Origin: Psychrobacter sp. UBA6766
Lineage (GTDB): Bacteria; Pseudomonadota; Gammaproteobacteria; Pseudomonadales; Moraxellaceae
DNA: 64,000 bases
Reading direction: 5' to 3'
Assembly (NCBI RefSeq): GCF_002453355.1
Contig: NZ_DKGQ01000039.1
Location: 1-64,000 of the forward strand
The translations under genes and the position numbers were made by a program. This document shows, in pieces, positions 35,175 through 42,911 of this stretch. The first letter of the stretch is position 1, and each line of letters opens with the position of its first letter. A model generated the notes under the pieces. It was not told where the DNA came from and did not search any database. It saw only the letters and a program-made list of their open reading frames with translations.

Positions 35175-35891
35175 TTATTTCGTTAACTCAATCGTACCAT
35201 TAGCTGTCACTGAAATGGTGCTGTTGCCTGATTCAAAGTTCTGGCTAGGCACTGAGGCATCTGCTGCTTCAGCTTTCATATTCATCGCTCTATAGATAGG
35301 CTGCGGATAATTGTTACCTGTATTCAAATTTACATTGACGACGCGATAGCCGCGTGCATCCCAAGCACGAGTTAAGTTTTTTGCTTGTTTCTGAAAAGCG
35401 CGGGAAGCATCGGTCATAAGCTTTTGCTCAAGCGCCTCTTTTTTAGCATCAGATACGCCGAAATTTAGATTTTCCATCACCAAAGTTTCTTGCAAATCAG
35501 CAATCAGCTGACTGGTCGCCGCAAAATCTGTACTTTTTAGGTCTATGCTAGCTTGTCCTGTCCAGCCAATGATTTTGTCACTTTTATCATAACGCGGGTA
35601 GGTGCGCTGCTGACCTGTGCTCACCGTGACAGTTGGGTAGCGTTTGGCAATTTTCATGGCATTGTTGATAGAGGTATTAAGCGTAGTGGCCAGTGCTTTG
35701 GCATTGCTTGCTTGCGCCTTTTTGTACATACTGGCGCGAACTTCATCGTTTTGGATTTCTTCTTTTACTTCTGCCTGAAAAGTCAGCTGATCGTAGCCTG
35801 TTGGTTCTGCATGAGCGCTTCCCATCATCGCGGTTAATAATGCTGCCACGCTCGTAACAAGTGCGGCTTTGTTCATCAAGACTTTTTTCAT
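35175..35891 (-). CDS. SIMPL-domain (DUF541) periplasmic protein
   Basis: A 238-residue protein with a signal peptide (cleavage near AHA, about residue 28) and a SIMPL/DUF541 domain over most of its length (YDQLTFQAEVKEEIQNDEVRA ... NTSINNAMKIAKRYP). Family members are periplasmic or outer-membrane proteins linked to oxidative-stress tolerance, with unclear mechanism. It appears monocistronic and is divergent from ffs. Confidence 0.8.
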   Translation of the reverse strand: MKKVLMNKAALVTSVAALLTAMMGSAHAEPTGYDQLTFQAEVKEEIQNDEVRASMYKKAQASNAKALATTLNTSINNAMKIAKRYPTVTVSTGQQRTYPRYDKSDKIIGWTGQASIDLKSTDFAATSQLIADLQETLVMENLNFGVSDAKKEALEQKLMTDASRAFQKQAKNLTRAWDARGYRVVNVNLNTGNNYPQPIYRAMNMKAEAADASVPSQNFESGNSTISVTANGTIELTK

Positions 35892-36134
35892 AGTAATCTC
35901 CTAGTAAATGGTCATAATATTTGTAATTTGTATCGTTATAGAGCACATGTTTACATCAGCGTTGTTTGTATTCATTTTGGTCAACATGCTCTGACTAAAA
36001 TAGCAAAAATTCAATAATTTGCTGTGAGAATTTTGTCAATTAAATGAGAGCTTAGATTGGATTGTGAGATTATTTATAGCGATAAGCCACAGGCTTATTT
36101 ATCTCATAAAGCAAACAGTTTTGTGATGGGGGTT

Positions 36135-36162
36135 GTAATAATAAAAAATTCTTGTATAATCT
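36135..36162 (+). promoter_or_regulatory. Promoter of ffs
   Basis: TTGTAA (36135-36140), 16-bp spacer, TATAAT (36157-36162), placing the start near 36170, exactly where the 4.5S RNA begins. Confidence 0.75.
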
Positions 36163-36170
36163 GCATCTGG

Positions 36171-36279
36171 TGGCTCCATTGGTAGCCTCGCAACATTGTT
36201 CTATGAATCCCGCCAGGACCGGAAGGTAGCAACGGTAATAGTTATGATGTGTGCCGAGGATGTGCTGATGGAGTCGCTT
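36171..36279 (+). ncRNA. ffs: Signal recognition particle 4.5S RNA
   Basis: The small SRP RNA binds Ffh and targets nascent inner-membrane proteins. The apical domain is recognisable: CAGGACCGGAAGGTAGCAAC, with the GGAA tetraloop, and GTGTGCCGAGGATGTGCTG on the 3' side. The terminal helix pairs GGCTCCAT with ATGGAGTC. A T-run after 36277 serves as terminator. Ends are accurate to a few bases. The prophage begins immediately downstream, so the 3' end may be part of its attachment site. Confidence 0.93.
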
Positions 36280-36331
36280 TTTTTGCCTGTAATTCCTTGA
36301 TTTATATAGAATTAAGCCTAAAAAACTAGAT

Positions 36332-36353
36332 TTTGATTACCTCTTTGATTACC
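36332..36353. repeat. TTTGATTACC tandem repeats at the prophage left end
   Basis: Two direct copies, TTTGATTACC at 36332-36341 and 36344-36353, 12 bp apart, between ffs and the first phage gene. The spacing matches the island's arm-type repeats, so these are candidate integrase arm sites of attL. Confidence 0.45.
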
Positions 36354-36373
36354 ACTCGCTTTATTTTAGACAT

Positions 36374-36397
36374 AAAAAAACCCGCATTAAGCGGGTT
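36374..36397 (-). terminator. Terminator of the prophage leftward operon
   Basis: AACCCGC and GCGGGTT arms around ATTAA; on the minus strand the hairpin is followed by a T-run. The stop codon of the AlpA-like gene lies in the loop. Confidence 0.8.
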
Positions 36398-36602
36398 CAT
36401 TATTTAAAGTCTCGTTAAATTCCAGCAAGTCACTATTCTTAAAATAATTCTTACTAAATAATAATATTGGCTCTGGAAACTTTCCATCTGTCCAATATCG
36501 TCGTAAAGTCGATGTGCTTACATCGTACAATTTTGCAACATTAGCCATTGTGGTAAACCCATCTGGGTTCAATCCCTCGATTTGTTCGTTTTGTTCAATC
36601 AT
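36387..36602 (-). CDS. AlpA/excisionase-like HTH protein
   Basis: A 71-residue MerR-like HTH protein (NVAKLYDVSTSTLRRYWTDGKFPEP). It is the last gene of the leftward operon and lies next to the presumed attL, the usual place for an excisionase, so Xis is the best guess; an AlpA-type regulator is the alternative. It starts 8 bp inside the end of the Zn-ribbon gene upstream. Confidence 0.65.
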   Translation of the reverse strand: MIEQNEQIEGLNPDGFTTMANVAKLYDVSTSTLRRYWTDGKFPEPILLFSKNYFKNSDLLEFNETLNNEPA

Positions 36603-36777
36603 CTGTCACCTCGCTATTCCATTCAAATTCTTGAAAGCACCCATCGCAATCGTATTGCTCGGTAAGGCAGCTATCAGGGTCGCGATCTGTTTCATTCCAA
36701 TATTCGCACTTCGGACAATTCCAACCCCAAACCTCTAGTGGGTGCAAGTCGCCACGCTTTAATTTAATATCACTCAT
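36595..36777 (-). CDS. Small zinc-ribbon phage protein
   Basis: A 60-residue protein with CPKC and a later C-x5-YDCDGC, a likely zinc site. The ATG at 36777 is preferred over an in-frame GTG because AGGTGA lies 5 nt upstream. It overlaps both neighbours by 8 bp. Function unknown, probably early phage regulation or host takeover. Confidence 0.6.
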   Translation of the reverse strand: MSDIKLKRGDLHPLEVWGWNCPKCEYWNETDRDPDSCLTEQYDCDGCFQEFEWNSEVTDD

Positions 36778-36970
36778 AATCTTCACCTAACACATCGGTA
36801 CGTAGCTGATTAAATGCTTCAGATAGTAATGCGTCTTTAGCTGCAATCTCGCTCTTACCTGAAAAGCCAACCATTACATCAATCTCAACATTGATTATTA
36901 CGGTTGCAGAACAAATAGAGCCTGTCTTAGTGAAACCTAAAACCTTAACTTCATTTTCAAAATCACTCAC
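36770..36970 (-). CDS. Small phage protein (GTG start)
   Basis: A 66-residue protein with no recognised domain, predicted beta-strand then helix. I chose the GTG at 36970: GGAGGG lies 6 nt upstream, whereas the TTG at 36976 has no such spacing. It directly follows and is coupled to the tiny Zn-binding gene upstream. Confidence 0.55.
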   Translation of the reverse strand: MSDFENEVKVLGFTKTGSICSATVIINVEIDVMVGFSGKSEIAAKDALLSEAFNQLRTDVLGEDYE

Positions 36971-36972
36971 AA

Positions 36973-37080
36973 TCAACCCTCCAACTCATGGCCACAAGTC
37001 GGACAAACTTGCGGCAATCCCAAATCAATTTCTAGCAGCTCAGCGGCTAGAGCTTCCATTTCTTCTTCGGTGTATTTCAT
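36973..37080 (-). CDS. Tiny Cys-pair protein
   Basis: A 35-residue frame: acidic helix then CPTCGHELEG. One CxxC pair suggests half a zinc site or a dimer. It fills a gap in the operon and ends 2 bp before the next GTG, so it is likely real. Function unknown. Confidence 0.5.
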   Translation of the reverse strand: MKYTEEEMEALAAELLEIDLGLPQVCPTCGHELEG

Positions 37081-37089
37081 GATCATTCC

Positions 37090-37413
37090 TTAAACGTCTG
37101 TCATCAGCTTGACTAGAAAGTCACCAATTTCCCAAACCATTTTGTCTAGTTTTTCGTTATTGGCTTTGTTCTTTTCGCCATGCTTTATCATCATTATCAT
37201 TAAATGAACGCCCATCAAGCCGTGTACTTTAGGCTGTAAAGCCGCTGTTTGGTGCGCTTCTTTTAGGAAGTCGATAGGCGGCGCGTATTCGCTAGGTTTT
37301 CCCTTTATCGCGATTAACTCGCCTCGTAAGTCCCACAAAAACAAGTTTACTTCTGAGATTAACTTACTTAACTTCTGCTGAGTTACTTCGCCGCTGTTAT
37401 TTACTTTTGGCAT
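37090..37413 (-). CDS. Leftward operon hypothetical protein
   Basis: A 107-residue helical protein with no recognised motif. The ATG at 37413 has GAGG 6 nt upstream; a longer frame from a TTG at 37452 is unlikely. It lies between recT and the small proteins, with a 170-bp spacer to recT that holds at most a 20-residue open frame (37475-37537) with GGTGAGGTG just upstream. Confidence 0.55.
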   Translation of the reverse strand: MPKVNNSGEVTQQKLSKLISEVNLFLWDLRGELIAIKGKPSEYAPPIDFLKEAHQTAALQPKVHGLMGVHLMIMMIKHGEKNKANNEKLDKMVWEIGDFLVKLMTDV

Positions 37414-37582
37414 GTTTGCCTCGCTTGCAGTATGAATAGGGTGTTTGAACAAGTAGCTATCCTCTCAAGCTACCCCTGCGTCGTCGCCTTGGTGCGCCCG
37501 TGCTCGGACACGCATTTTATGAGCCATCACCTCACCAACTAGCTGATACAGGTTTGTTCAAACGATTGATGGTTGACTGGTA

Positions 37583-38626
37583 TTAACCTTTGGCACCAAT
37601 TTCTTCAGCAACAACATCCAGCGTATCGTTGAGCATCTTGATATCACCTTCGTCGAAGTCTTGCTGCTTATCGCTAATCAAACCTTTCATACGCTCAACA
37701 TCATCTAATGACTCGCAAGCTTTGACGTGCTTCATAATATTGTCGTATTCATCAGCCAGAATGATTGACTGTTTCTGATCAGCTAATGCCTGGCGTAGCT
37801 CATTAACATCTTCATCTTTGATATTGATAGCTGCATTGTTAACCATCGCCGCAATCTCTTCTCCGATTGGTTTAATCTGCTTAACATTGGTGATTTGCTC
37901 AATCGTGCTTAGTAGTTCGCTTGTGTCGTAATACTCAATCACTGGTGCTTCAGCGGTTGGCTGCTTTTTGACGCGATTAAGTAGGGCGGATGCACCGGCA
38001 TTTTTAGCACTTGGTGTGACATTGCGAGGCACTTCGTTATTACCACGGTCAGCCAGTTCATCAGGTGTATAAACACCTAAGATTACATCAGGGCAATGCA
38101 GACGGCTAAAACGCTTGGCTGCTAGGTATGCAAGCTGTTGGCGTGGATCAGCAGCCCATAATGGCGAGTTACGAACATGACCAACTTGTGCCATAGTCAG
38201 TGATAACTCGGTTGCCTCATCGTCACCTTTAAACGTAGCGCGGCAGATGACGCCAATGTCAGTAGATTTGTCGTCTTTGCCTTTAACCTTCGACCAATCA
38301 CCAAAGTATTCAAACTTGATACGATCAACGATAGGTGCGCGGTTGTTAATTACAGCGATAACAAGCTGTGCCTCATAGCCCAATGTGCCATTAACTAAAT
38401 GTGTCTTTTGAGCTACTGCGTATGGGTCCATTCCCCAGCGTAGTGATTGGCCAATAATTGCAAAACAATCACCGACGTTACCTTGTAGATGCTTTGGCAC
38501 AGTGCAAGCGCCTTTAGCCATCATTTCAGCTAAGCGATTGCACTTGTTGAACAGGTTGTCATCAAGCGTGATTTGCTGTGGTGAGTATTGCTGATCTTCC
38601 ATTACTGCGATTTCTTGATTGTCCAT
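37583..38626 (-). CDS. RecT-family single-strand annealing protein
   Basis: A 347-residue protein whose first 200 residues fit RecT-type recombinases (GNVGDCFAIIGQSLRWGMDPYAVA, GYEAQLVIAVINNRAP, AAKRFSRLHCPDVILGVYTPDEL). The last 130 residues are helical and acidic. It anneals single-stranded DNA exposed by the partner exonuclease encoded just upstream. The ATG at 38626 is preferred (AAGGA 8 nt before) over 38653, which lies inside the preceding gene. Confidence 0.88.
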   Translation of the reverse strand: MDNQEIAVMEDQQYSPQQITLDDNLFNKCNRLAEMMAKGACTVPKHLQGNVGDCFAIIGQSLRWGMDPYAVAQKTHLVNGTLGYEAQLVIAVINNRAPIVDRIKFEYFGDWSKVKGKDDKSTDIGVICRATFKGDDEATELSLTMAQVGHVRNSPLWAADPRQQLAYLAAKRFSRLHCPDVILGVYTPDELADRGNNEVPRNVTPSAKNAGASALLNRVKKQPTAEAPVIEYYDTSELLSTIEQITNVKQIKPIGEEIAAMVNNAAINIKDEDVNELRQALADQKQSIILADEYDNIMKHVKACESLDDVERMKGLISDKQQDFDEGDIKMLNDTLDVVAEEIGAKG

Positions 38627-38630
38627 GGTG

Positions 38631-38963
38631 TTATTCCTTATTTTTAGTGTCACTGGTTAAGTCGAGTTTTAGTTGCTGGATGTTGCTTTCGATTTTAGAT
38701 TCCAATTTTTGGATTGCATGATCGTAAACATGATCAATAATCCAAGGTAATTTATGTTCTAAAGCTGCATCAACCAGGCCGCTTGAGTCCTGAGGGTTGT
38801 CAAAAAGGTAACTGCTATCTAGGCTGTTATCTATTTTGACGATGATATCTCTGATATCTGCAGTCTTAATTAGAGCCTGATCAGCTCTCATTTTTTCTAT
38901 TATCTTTTCTTTAGTAGCAATCAGTTCAGCTATACCAACAATAGTAGTCTCATGAATTTTCAT
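38631..38963 (-). CDS. Hypothetical protein between exonuclease and RecT
   Basis: A 110-residue helical, charged protein. Its ATG overlaps the TGA of the exonuclease gene (TGATG), and its stop is 4 bp before the RecT start, so it is part of the recombination module. No domain recognised; such genes often encode accessory or host-nuclease-inhibiting proteins, but nothing in the sequence shows that. Confidence 0.6.
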   Translation of the reverse strand: MKIHETTIVGIAELIATKEKIIEKMRADQALIKTADIRDIIVKIDNSLDSSYLFDNPQDSSGLVDAALEHKLPWIIDHVYDHAIQKLESKIESNIQQLKLDLTSDTKNKE

Positions 38964-39979
38964 CACTTAACTCTCATTACACGGCTTTCGCTTTGCTTGT
39001 TGTACTTCTCAGCAAGCTCTGGCATGTCTTTTTTAAATTGGCTGCTATTAAAGCGGTTGCTCACTTGCGTCTTGTAAGTAGCGACCACCTCACCATCGAT
39101 TGCCAATGCCTCGTTGTCTTGTATTTGACAAATCAGGTCGGTCTGGGCGAGCTCGAGCGAAGCCTTAATTTCTTTCTCTTGCGCCTTTAATGACTCGTAA
39201 TGCTCAAAGACTTTGGCGGTTTCGCTATCCGGCTCAACATCAAGCGTCGTATCAGGATTGTGGCGTGGGTACTTATCCTTGGCGTTTTGCAAGGTCGTGG
39301 CGTCAGGCTCAACACCTGCTAGTACGTTGTCATTCCAGAAGCTTTCGGCTGCTTCAAACAAGTAATCGATGAAGTCTTGATGACGCTCAATCTTGTACTG
39401 GCGGTATTTGTTGCCACCGATTAGTACAGCCATGTGGCAGACTTCAACACCAGTCACGCCCATGTACCACTGAGCTTGGCACTGATACTGGTCAGGCACT
39501 TCATCGCTATCCTCGTTGCCCCAATTTTTACCGACATACTCAGATGCAGTCTTAATCTCGACAATCTCATTGGTCGTCAGGCGTCCATTTTTAAAGCGGA
39601 CATTGCCCCAGCCTTTGACGTGACTATTAACGACAGCGCGATCAATGTTAGCGATGGCCCAACGATGTTCAGGATGACGCATTAAGAAGTTAACGTTTTG
39701 AATCTTCAGGCCACTGCGCTTAGAAAACTCACGTGCTACCGTGTCCTCTAATACTGTGCCCCAGTACGCAAATTCGCTCATATCTTCTTCAGGTAGCGGC
39801 TGCGTTTTAGACTGATACACGTCATAAGCGGTGGCGTAGGGCGATACGCCGATGATGGCTGCTATGTCGCTACCGCCGATACCTGATTGACGTAAAGTCA
39901 GCCAATCCTCACGGCAAAGACCGCTTGTCTTGATTGCGTTAATGTCTTCGTATTTTTCAAACTTGATTGCGGTTCCCAT
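38963..39979 (-). CDS. YqaJ-family phage exonuclease (lambda Exo-like)
   Basis: A 338-residue 5'-3' dsDNA exonuclease of the PD-(D/E)XK YqaJ family. Visible motifs: RQSGIGGSDIAAIIGVSPYAT (about 30-50), the core IVEIKTAS with Glu-x-Lys, and VPDQYQCQAQWYM with the conserved Gln. The C-terminal part has a coiled region. It works with RecT in phage recombination. Confidence 0.9.
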   Translation of the reverse strand: MGTAIKFEKYEDINAIKTSGLCREDWLTLRQSGIGGSDIAAIIGVSPYATAYDVYQSKTQPLPEEDMSEFAYWGTVLEDTVAREFSKRSGLKIQNVNFLMRHPEHRWAIANIDRAVVNSHVKGWGNVRFKNGRLTTNEIVEIKTASEYVGKNWGNEDSDEVPDQYQCQAQWYMGVTGVEVCHMAVLIGGNKYRQYKIERHQDFIDYLFEAAESFWNDNVLAGVEPDATTLQNAKDKYPRHNPDTTLDVEPDSETAKVFEHYESLKAQEKEIKASLELAQTDLICQIQDNEALAIDGEVVATYKTQVSNRFNSSQFKKDMPELAEKYNKQSESRVMRVK

Positions 39980-39981
39980 GG

Positions 39982-40221
39982 TTACTTTCTCCCGTATGCT
40001 GTTGCGATAAATTGGTTGGCATGTCTTGCTTGGCGATACTGCTCAGATTGGTAGTAGTCAATAGCTGCTTGCTCTTTAGCTGCGTCGCTGTCTGCTATTG
40101 ATAGTTTATGCTCAGCAATCATGGCGTCTTGCGCTTGGTCGGCTCGGTCTTGGGCATTAGGTAGCGCGGTACATGCCGCGCCCCCAATGCTGATTAATGC
40201 GACAATAATCAGCTTATCCAT
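39982..40221 (-). CDS. Small putative lipoprotein or membrane protein
   Basis: A 79-residue protein with a hydrophobic N-terminus and a lipobox-like IGGAAC, then a charged helix. It starts inside the end of the small gene upstream (8-bp overlap) and ends 2 bp before the exonuclease start. An envelope protein in the early operon might affect superinfection, but this is speculative. Confidence 0.55.
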   Translation of the reverse strand: MDKLIIVALISIGGAACTALPNAQDRADQAQDAMIAEHKLSIADSDAAKEQAAIDYYQSEQYRQARHANQFIATAYGRK

Positions 40222-40366
40222 GAGCCACCTCGACGACTGACTTAAAATCTATCTGACGCTTATAGCGCTGAACTATCACGCTGCGAGCGGCCATCTTGGT
40301 TGCTCCCTTAATGCACTCGCTAATATGAGAGCCGTCTATAACGTAGGTTAATTCCCAAGTTTTCAT
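40214..40366 (-). CDS. Small early phage protein
   Basis: A 50-residue frame (MKTWELTYVIDGSH start) with GGAG 7 nt upstream of its ATG. The N-terminus is beta-like and the rest basic helical. It overlaps the next gene by 8 bp, supporting it as genuine. Function unknown. Confidence 0.55.
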   Translation of the reverse strand: MKTWELTYVIDGSHISECIKGATKMAARSVIVQRYKRQIDFKSVVEVAHG

Positions 40367-40376
40367 GATGAACTCC

Positions 40377-40577
40377 TTAGCAATAGCTGCATGACAAGCA
40401 GAGGTTTGCGCCTGACTTATAGACTTTTGAAGTTTTGCAGCGCGCGCAATTTGGTAAAAACTTCTGCGCTTCGCGTTCTTGTTCGATACGCTTTAGGCGG
40501 AGAGCTTCGATTGCTCTCATTTGCTCCCAAAGACTTGGGTTGCCAAAAATATTGTTTAATACATTGTCTTGTGCCAT
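40377..40577 (-). CDS. Small protein with C-terminal zinc ribbon
   Basis: A 66-residue protein: helical charged N-terminus, then CARC ... CLSCSYC, a four-Cys zinc site. It is the first gene of the leftward operon after pL, the position of lambda N. An N-like antiterminator would be Arg-rich at its N-terminus, and this one is only moderately so, so I leave the function open. Confidence 0.6.
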   Translation of the reverse strand: MAQDNVLNNIFGNPSLWEQMRAIEALRLKRIEQEREAQKFLPNCARCKTSKVYKSGANLCLSCSYC

Positions 40578-40600
40578 AATCTTTTTACTCCTTGTTGAGT

Positions 40601-40636
40601 AAGCCCCTTTTGATGTCCAGTCGAGAAGGGGCTTTT
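40601..40636 (+). terminator. Hairpin in the pL leader, oriented as a plus-strand terminator
   Basis: AAGCCCCTT and AAGGGGCTT arms around a 16-nt loop, followed on the plus strand by TTTTTG. It lies in the leader of the leftward operon but in the wrong orientation to stop it; it may block rightward read-through. Confidence 0.5.
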
Positions 40637-40687
40637 TGTTGTCAAAAATTTGGTACTTCAGCTAACTCTTTGCTAGCCAGTAAATTA

Positions 40688-40750
40688 ATATTACTACCGA
40701 AAGTAGTATATTGCAACTAAAAATAGGATAAATTGCTACTTAAAGTAGTA
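40688..40750 (-). promoter_or_regulatory. Leftward promoter pL with two repressor operators
   Basis: On the minus strand TTGCAA (40716-40711), 17-bp spacer, TAATAT (40693-40688). One 17-bp dyad, TACTACCGAAAGTAGTA (40692-40708), fills the spacer; a second, TGCTACTTAAAGTAGTA (40734-40750), lies upstream. Both match the operators beside cI (TACTACTTAAAGTAGTA), so the repressor should shut off the leftward operon. Confidence 0.75.
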
Positions 40751-40779
40751 ATGCTTTTTAATTCAAGGTTTTACTGGTG

Positions 40780-40804
40780 CAAAAAAACCCGCTCTAGGCG
40801 GGTT
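40780..40804 (-). terminator. Terminator at the left end of the immunity region
   Basis: AACCCGC and GCGGGTT arms around TCTAG, followed on the minus strand by seven Ts. It stops minus-strand transcripts coming from the immunity genes before they reach pL, so those genes are insulated from the lytic operon. Confidence 0.75.
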
Positions 40805-40878
40805 AGATAGTGATTGATAAAAGTAGTGCCTGGTGCTATCGTTAAATTTACTCTACTCAATTATTAAGGTAGTAGCCT

Positions 40879-41055
40879 ATGAAGATTTGGTCAGCACTTC
40901 TTATCTCTATGTTTATGATGGCGCCAGTGATGGAAGCGAATGCTCGCAACTATCCTTGCTCCAAGAGCATGGGCGGTGTATCGCACTGTAAAGATGGTAA
41001 GTTCGTTTGTAAGAATGGCAAGATTAGTCAGTCTAAGAAGGTGTGCAATGGTTAG
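40879..41055 (+). CDS. Small secreted Cys-rich protein
   Basis: A 58-residue protein with a signal peptide (cleavage about residue 22) and a mature part carrying four Cys (YPCSKS, SHCKDG, FVCKNG, KVCNG). Similar small exported proteins occur in Moraxellaceae prophages. It is the only plus-strand gene between pL and cI, isolated from its neighbours, suggesting its own promoter and expression in the lysogen. Function unknown; an envelope effect is possible. Confidence 0.65.
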   Translation: MKIWSALLISMFMMAPVMEANARNYPCSKSMGGVSHCKDGKFVCKNGKISQSKKVCNG

Positions 41056-41137
41056 GGTTTGGTAAATCTATAGGCAATATAAAACCCACTCAAGGTGAGT
41101 TAAATGATGGAGTAAACATCAAAATATCTATTAATAA

Positions 41138-41830
41138 TTAAGCGCAACCTATAAATTCTAAATATATCTGTAAGTAACGCTTACTAAATAATTTATAAGG
41201 TAGATCGTTGATAGTAATCCTAGAGTTTCTGTTTATTTCAATTAGACCACCTTTAAACTCTTGAGTAGTCAAGCGAGCTTTTATTGATTTTACTGTATAA
41301 TCCCTACCATCTAATAAGTAATTTTTTATACTTTCTCTAGCGTCTTTATCACTAACTATAGTTAATTGCCCAAGGGCATAGTTATTGATATTAATGTTTT
41401 CTATAACTATTTTTTCGATATGCATATCACCGAACTCTATTTCCAGTACAGATAAAAAATTAAAAATATCAATATCTATTTCTGTAATGGAAAAACCGAT
41501 GCCTACTTCTTGAGTTATTTTATTTATAAATGGTAAAAGAGTCCTAGGCTTAGAGTATATTTCTAATAAATTAACATTATTCAACATAAACCTAAATTCA
41601 ATAGTAAAATATTCGATTCCTGAAATAGTACTGATCTCACCTCTAGGACTCTCAACCTTTTTTATAAATTTTTTAGTCTTAACAAATGAACCGATTATTT
41701 CAGAACGTGTAGATTTTTTTATAATGAAGCCTTCACCTGCTTCTTCAGAGAAAGGATTGTCTAAAAATGTTTTCGATAGGCTCTCTGCATCTATTGGTAG
41801 CTTTATTTTAAACCATCTTATTGTTTTCAT
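41138..41830 (-). CDS. Unknown protein, third gene of the immunity-region operon
   Basis: A 230-residue protein, rich in beta-strand with many Ile, Lys and Asn, lacking signal peptide, membrane segment and catalytic motif that I can name. Its start lies 23 bp inside the second gene, so it is translationally coupled. The DNA is much more AT-rich than the phage structural genes. Together with the two genes upstream it forms the candidate defence cassette; a structural or sensor partner is my guess only. Confidence 0.75.
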   Translation of the reverse strand: MKTIRWFKIKLPIDAESLSKTFLDNPFSEEAGEGFIIKKSTRSEIIGSFVKTKKFIKKVESPRGEISTISGIEYFTIEFRFMLNNVNLLEIYSKPRTLLPFINKITQEVGIGFSITEIDIDIFNFLSVLEIEFGDMHIEKIVIENININNYALGQLTIVSDKDARESIKNYLLDGRDYTVKSIKARLTTQEFKGGLIEINRNSRITINDLPYKLFSKRYLQIYLEFIGCA

Positions 41831-42911
41831 TAGTTATCTCGGCAGTAACATTTAGCTCGCCATATTCAGACAATATAGACTCATATGAAATCTTGGCAGC
41901 TAACTCTATTTTTGGCAACATAACTGAATTCTCAATATCTGAAGGAGAAGATCCATTAGATAAGAAATCACCATTATCCTTTCTCTTATAAACTCTTTGT
42001 AATGAGTATATAAAATCTGAACAATCTTCTATATTTTTAAATTCAGCATATAAATCGATTTTATCGCCACTATGCATATCTGACTCAATCGTCCATTCAA
42101 TTTTGGTCACATAAAAACCTGATTCAACTAGTCTCAAGAACTCCTCTGAGGAGTTAACAGAACCTCCATTTAGGACAGCTTTTCTAATGTAACCTAGCTT
42201 GGTGTCAGCATCTTCATCGCTTACCATGGATCGACTTTCTTTACTAACAGCTACCATTTTAACATTAGTCAGCCTATAACCCTTTATGCTTTTTATTAGA
42301 TTAGAGAAAAACTCAGTTCGAGCTATTGGGCTAGTTAAGGCGGAAAATGAAATATTGAATTCACTGTATTCTTCAGCATGTTTTTCCTTAACGCATTTTT
42401 TTATTTTCGATACTATATTAGTTGCCTGTTCATCGTTATTTGAACGTACTAAAACTGTACCATCCGAATTTTTCTCAATTTCTATTTCTACCATTCTTGG
42501 TGTATTTTGTGATAAAACATTTTTAGAGTAGTCTGGTTTTGTATAAGATTGGGTTATCTTAATGTTATCTCCATGCTTCTGAATTATAAGTCCATCTTCC
42601 TGCTTTTTTATAGAGTCACATATTTTTTTAAATTCAGAATAATCATAGTCAACATCTAGACTAACAGAAGTAAATTTCTTATTTGATTTAGTATCATTGT
42701 TAGCGTCTACTATGAATTTTTGATCAAAAAACCCTGTGAAAAATGGCGAGATATATTCAGCAATTTCGTTTTTATCTTCAGCTTCTGAAAGGAGTAGACC
42801 TTTATTTTTCAAATGATTAAGCAATATTTTTTTACTTGGAGTTTTTTGTACAAGCGCGTCATAAACGTCTTTATCATCTTTAAAAAATAAGCTTTTTTTG
42901 ATTCTATTCAT
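41808..42911 (-). CDS. Unknown protein, second gene of the immunity-region operon
   Basis: A 367-residue soluble protein of alternating helix and strand, with no motif I recognise. The ATG at 42911 has AAGG 8 nt upstream; another ATG at 42926 is possible. It overlaps the first gene by 8 bp and the third by 23 bp, typical of subunits made together. Strong AT bias and lack of recognisable relatives point to recent acquisition. It may be a partner of the PD-(D/E)XK-like protein. Confidence 0.75.
   Translation of the reverse strand: MNRIKKSLFFKDDKDVYDALVQKTPSKKILLNHLKNKGLLLSEAEDKNEIAEYISPFFTGFFDQKFIVDANNDTKSNKKFTSVSLDVDYDYSEFKKICDSIKKQEDGLIIQKHGDNIKITQSYTKPDYSKNVLSQNTPRMVEIEIEKNSDGTVLVRSNNDEQATNIVSKIKKCVKEKHAEEYSEFNISFSALTSPIARTEFFSNLIKSIKGYRLTNVKMVAVSKESRSMVSDEDADTKLGYIRKAVLNGGSVNSSEEFLRLVESGFYVTKIEWTIESDMHSGDKIDLYAEFKNIEDCSDFIYSLQRVYKRKDNGDFLSNGSSPSDIENSVMLPKIELAAKISYESILSEYGELNVTAEITNENNKMV

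Noticed and set aside
37443..37562. Inverted GTTTGAACAA/TTGTTCAAAC pair around the spacer between the hypothetical gene and recT as a small mobile element
   Set aside because: The arms are only 10 bp, about 110 bp apart, with no target duplication; chance or minor regulation is as likely.
40377..40577. Lambda N-like antiterminator as first gene of pL
   Set aside because: The protein has a zinc ribbon and lacks a clear Arg-rich N-terminal motif; no boxA/boxB pair was recognised in the leader.
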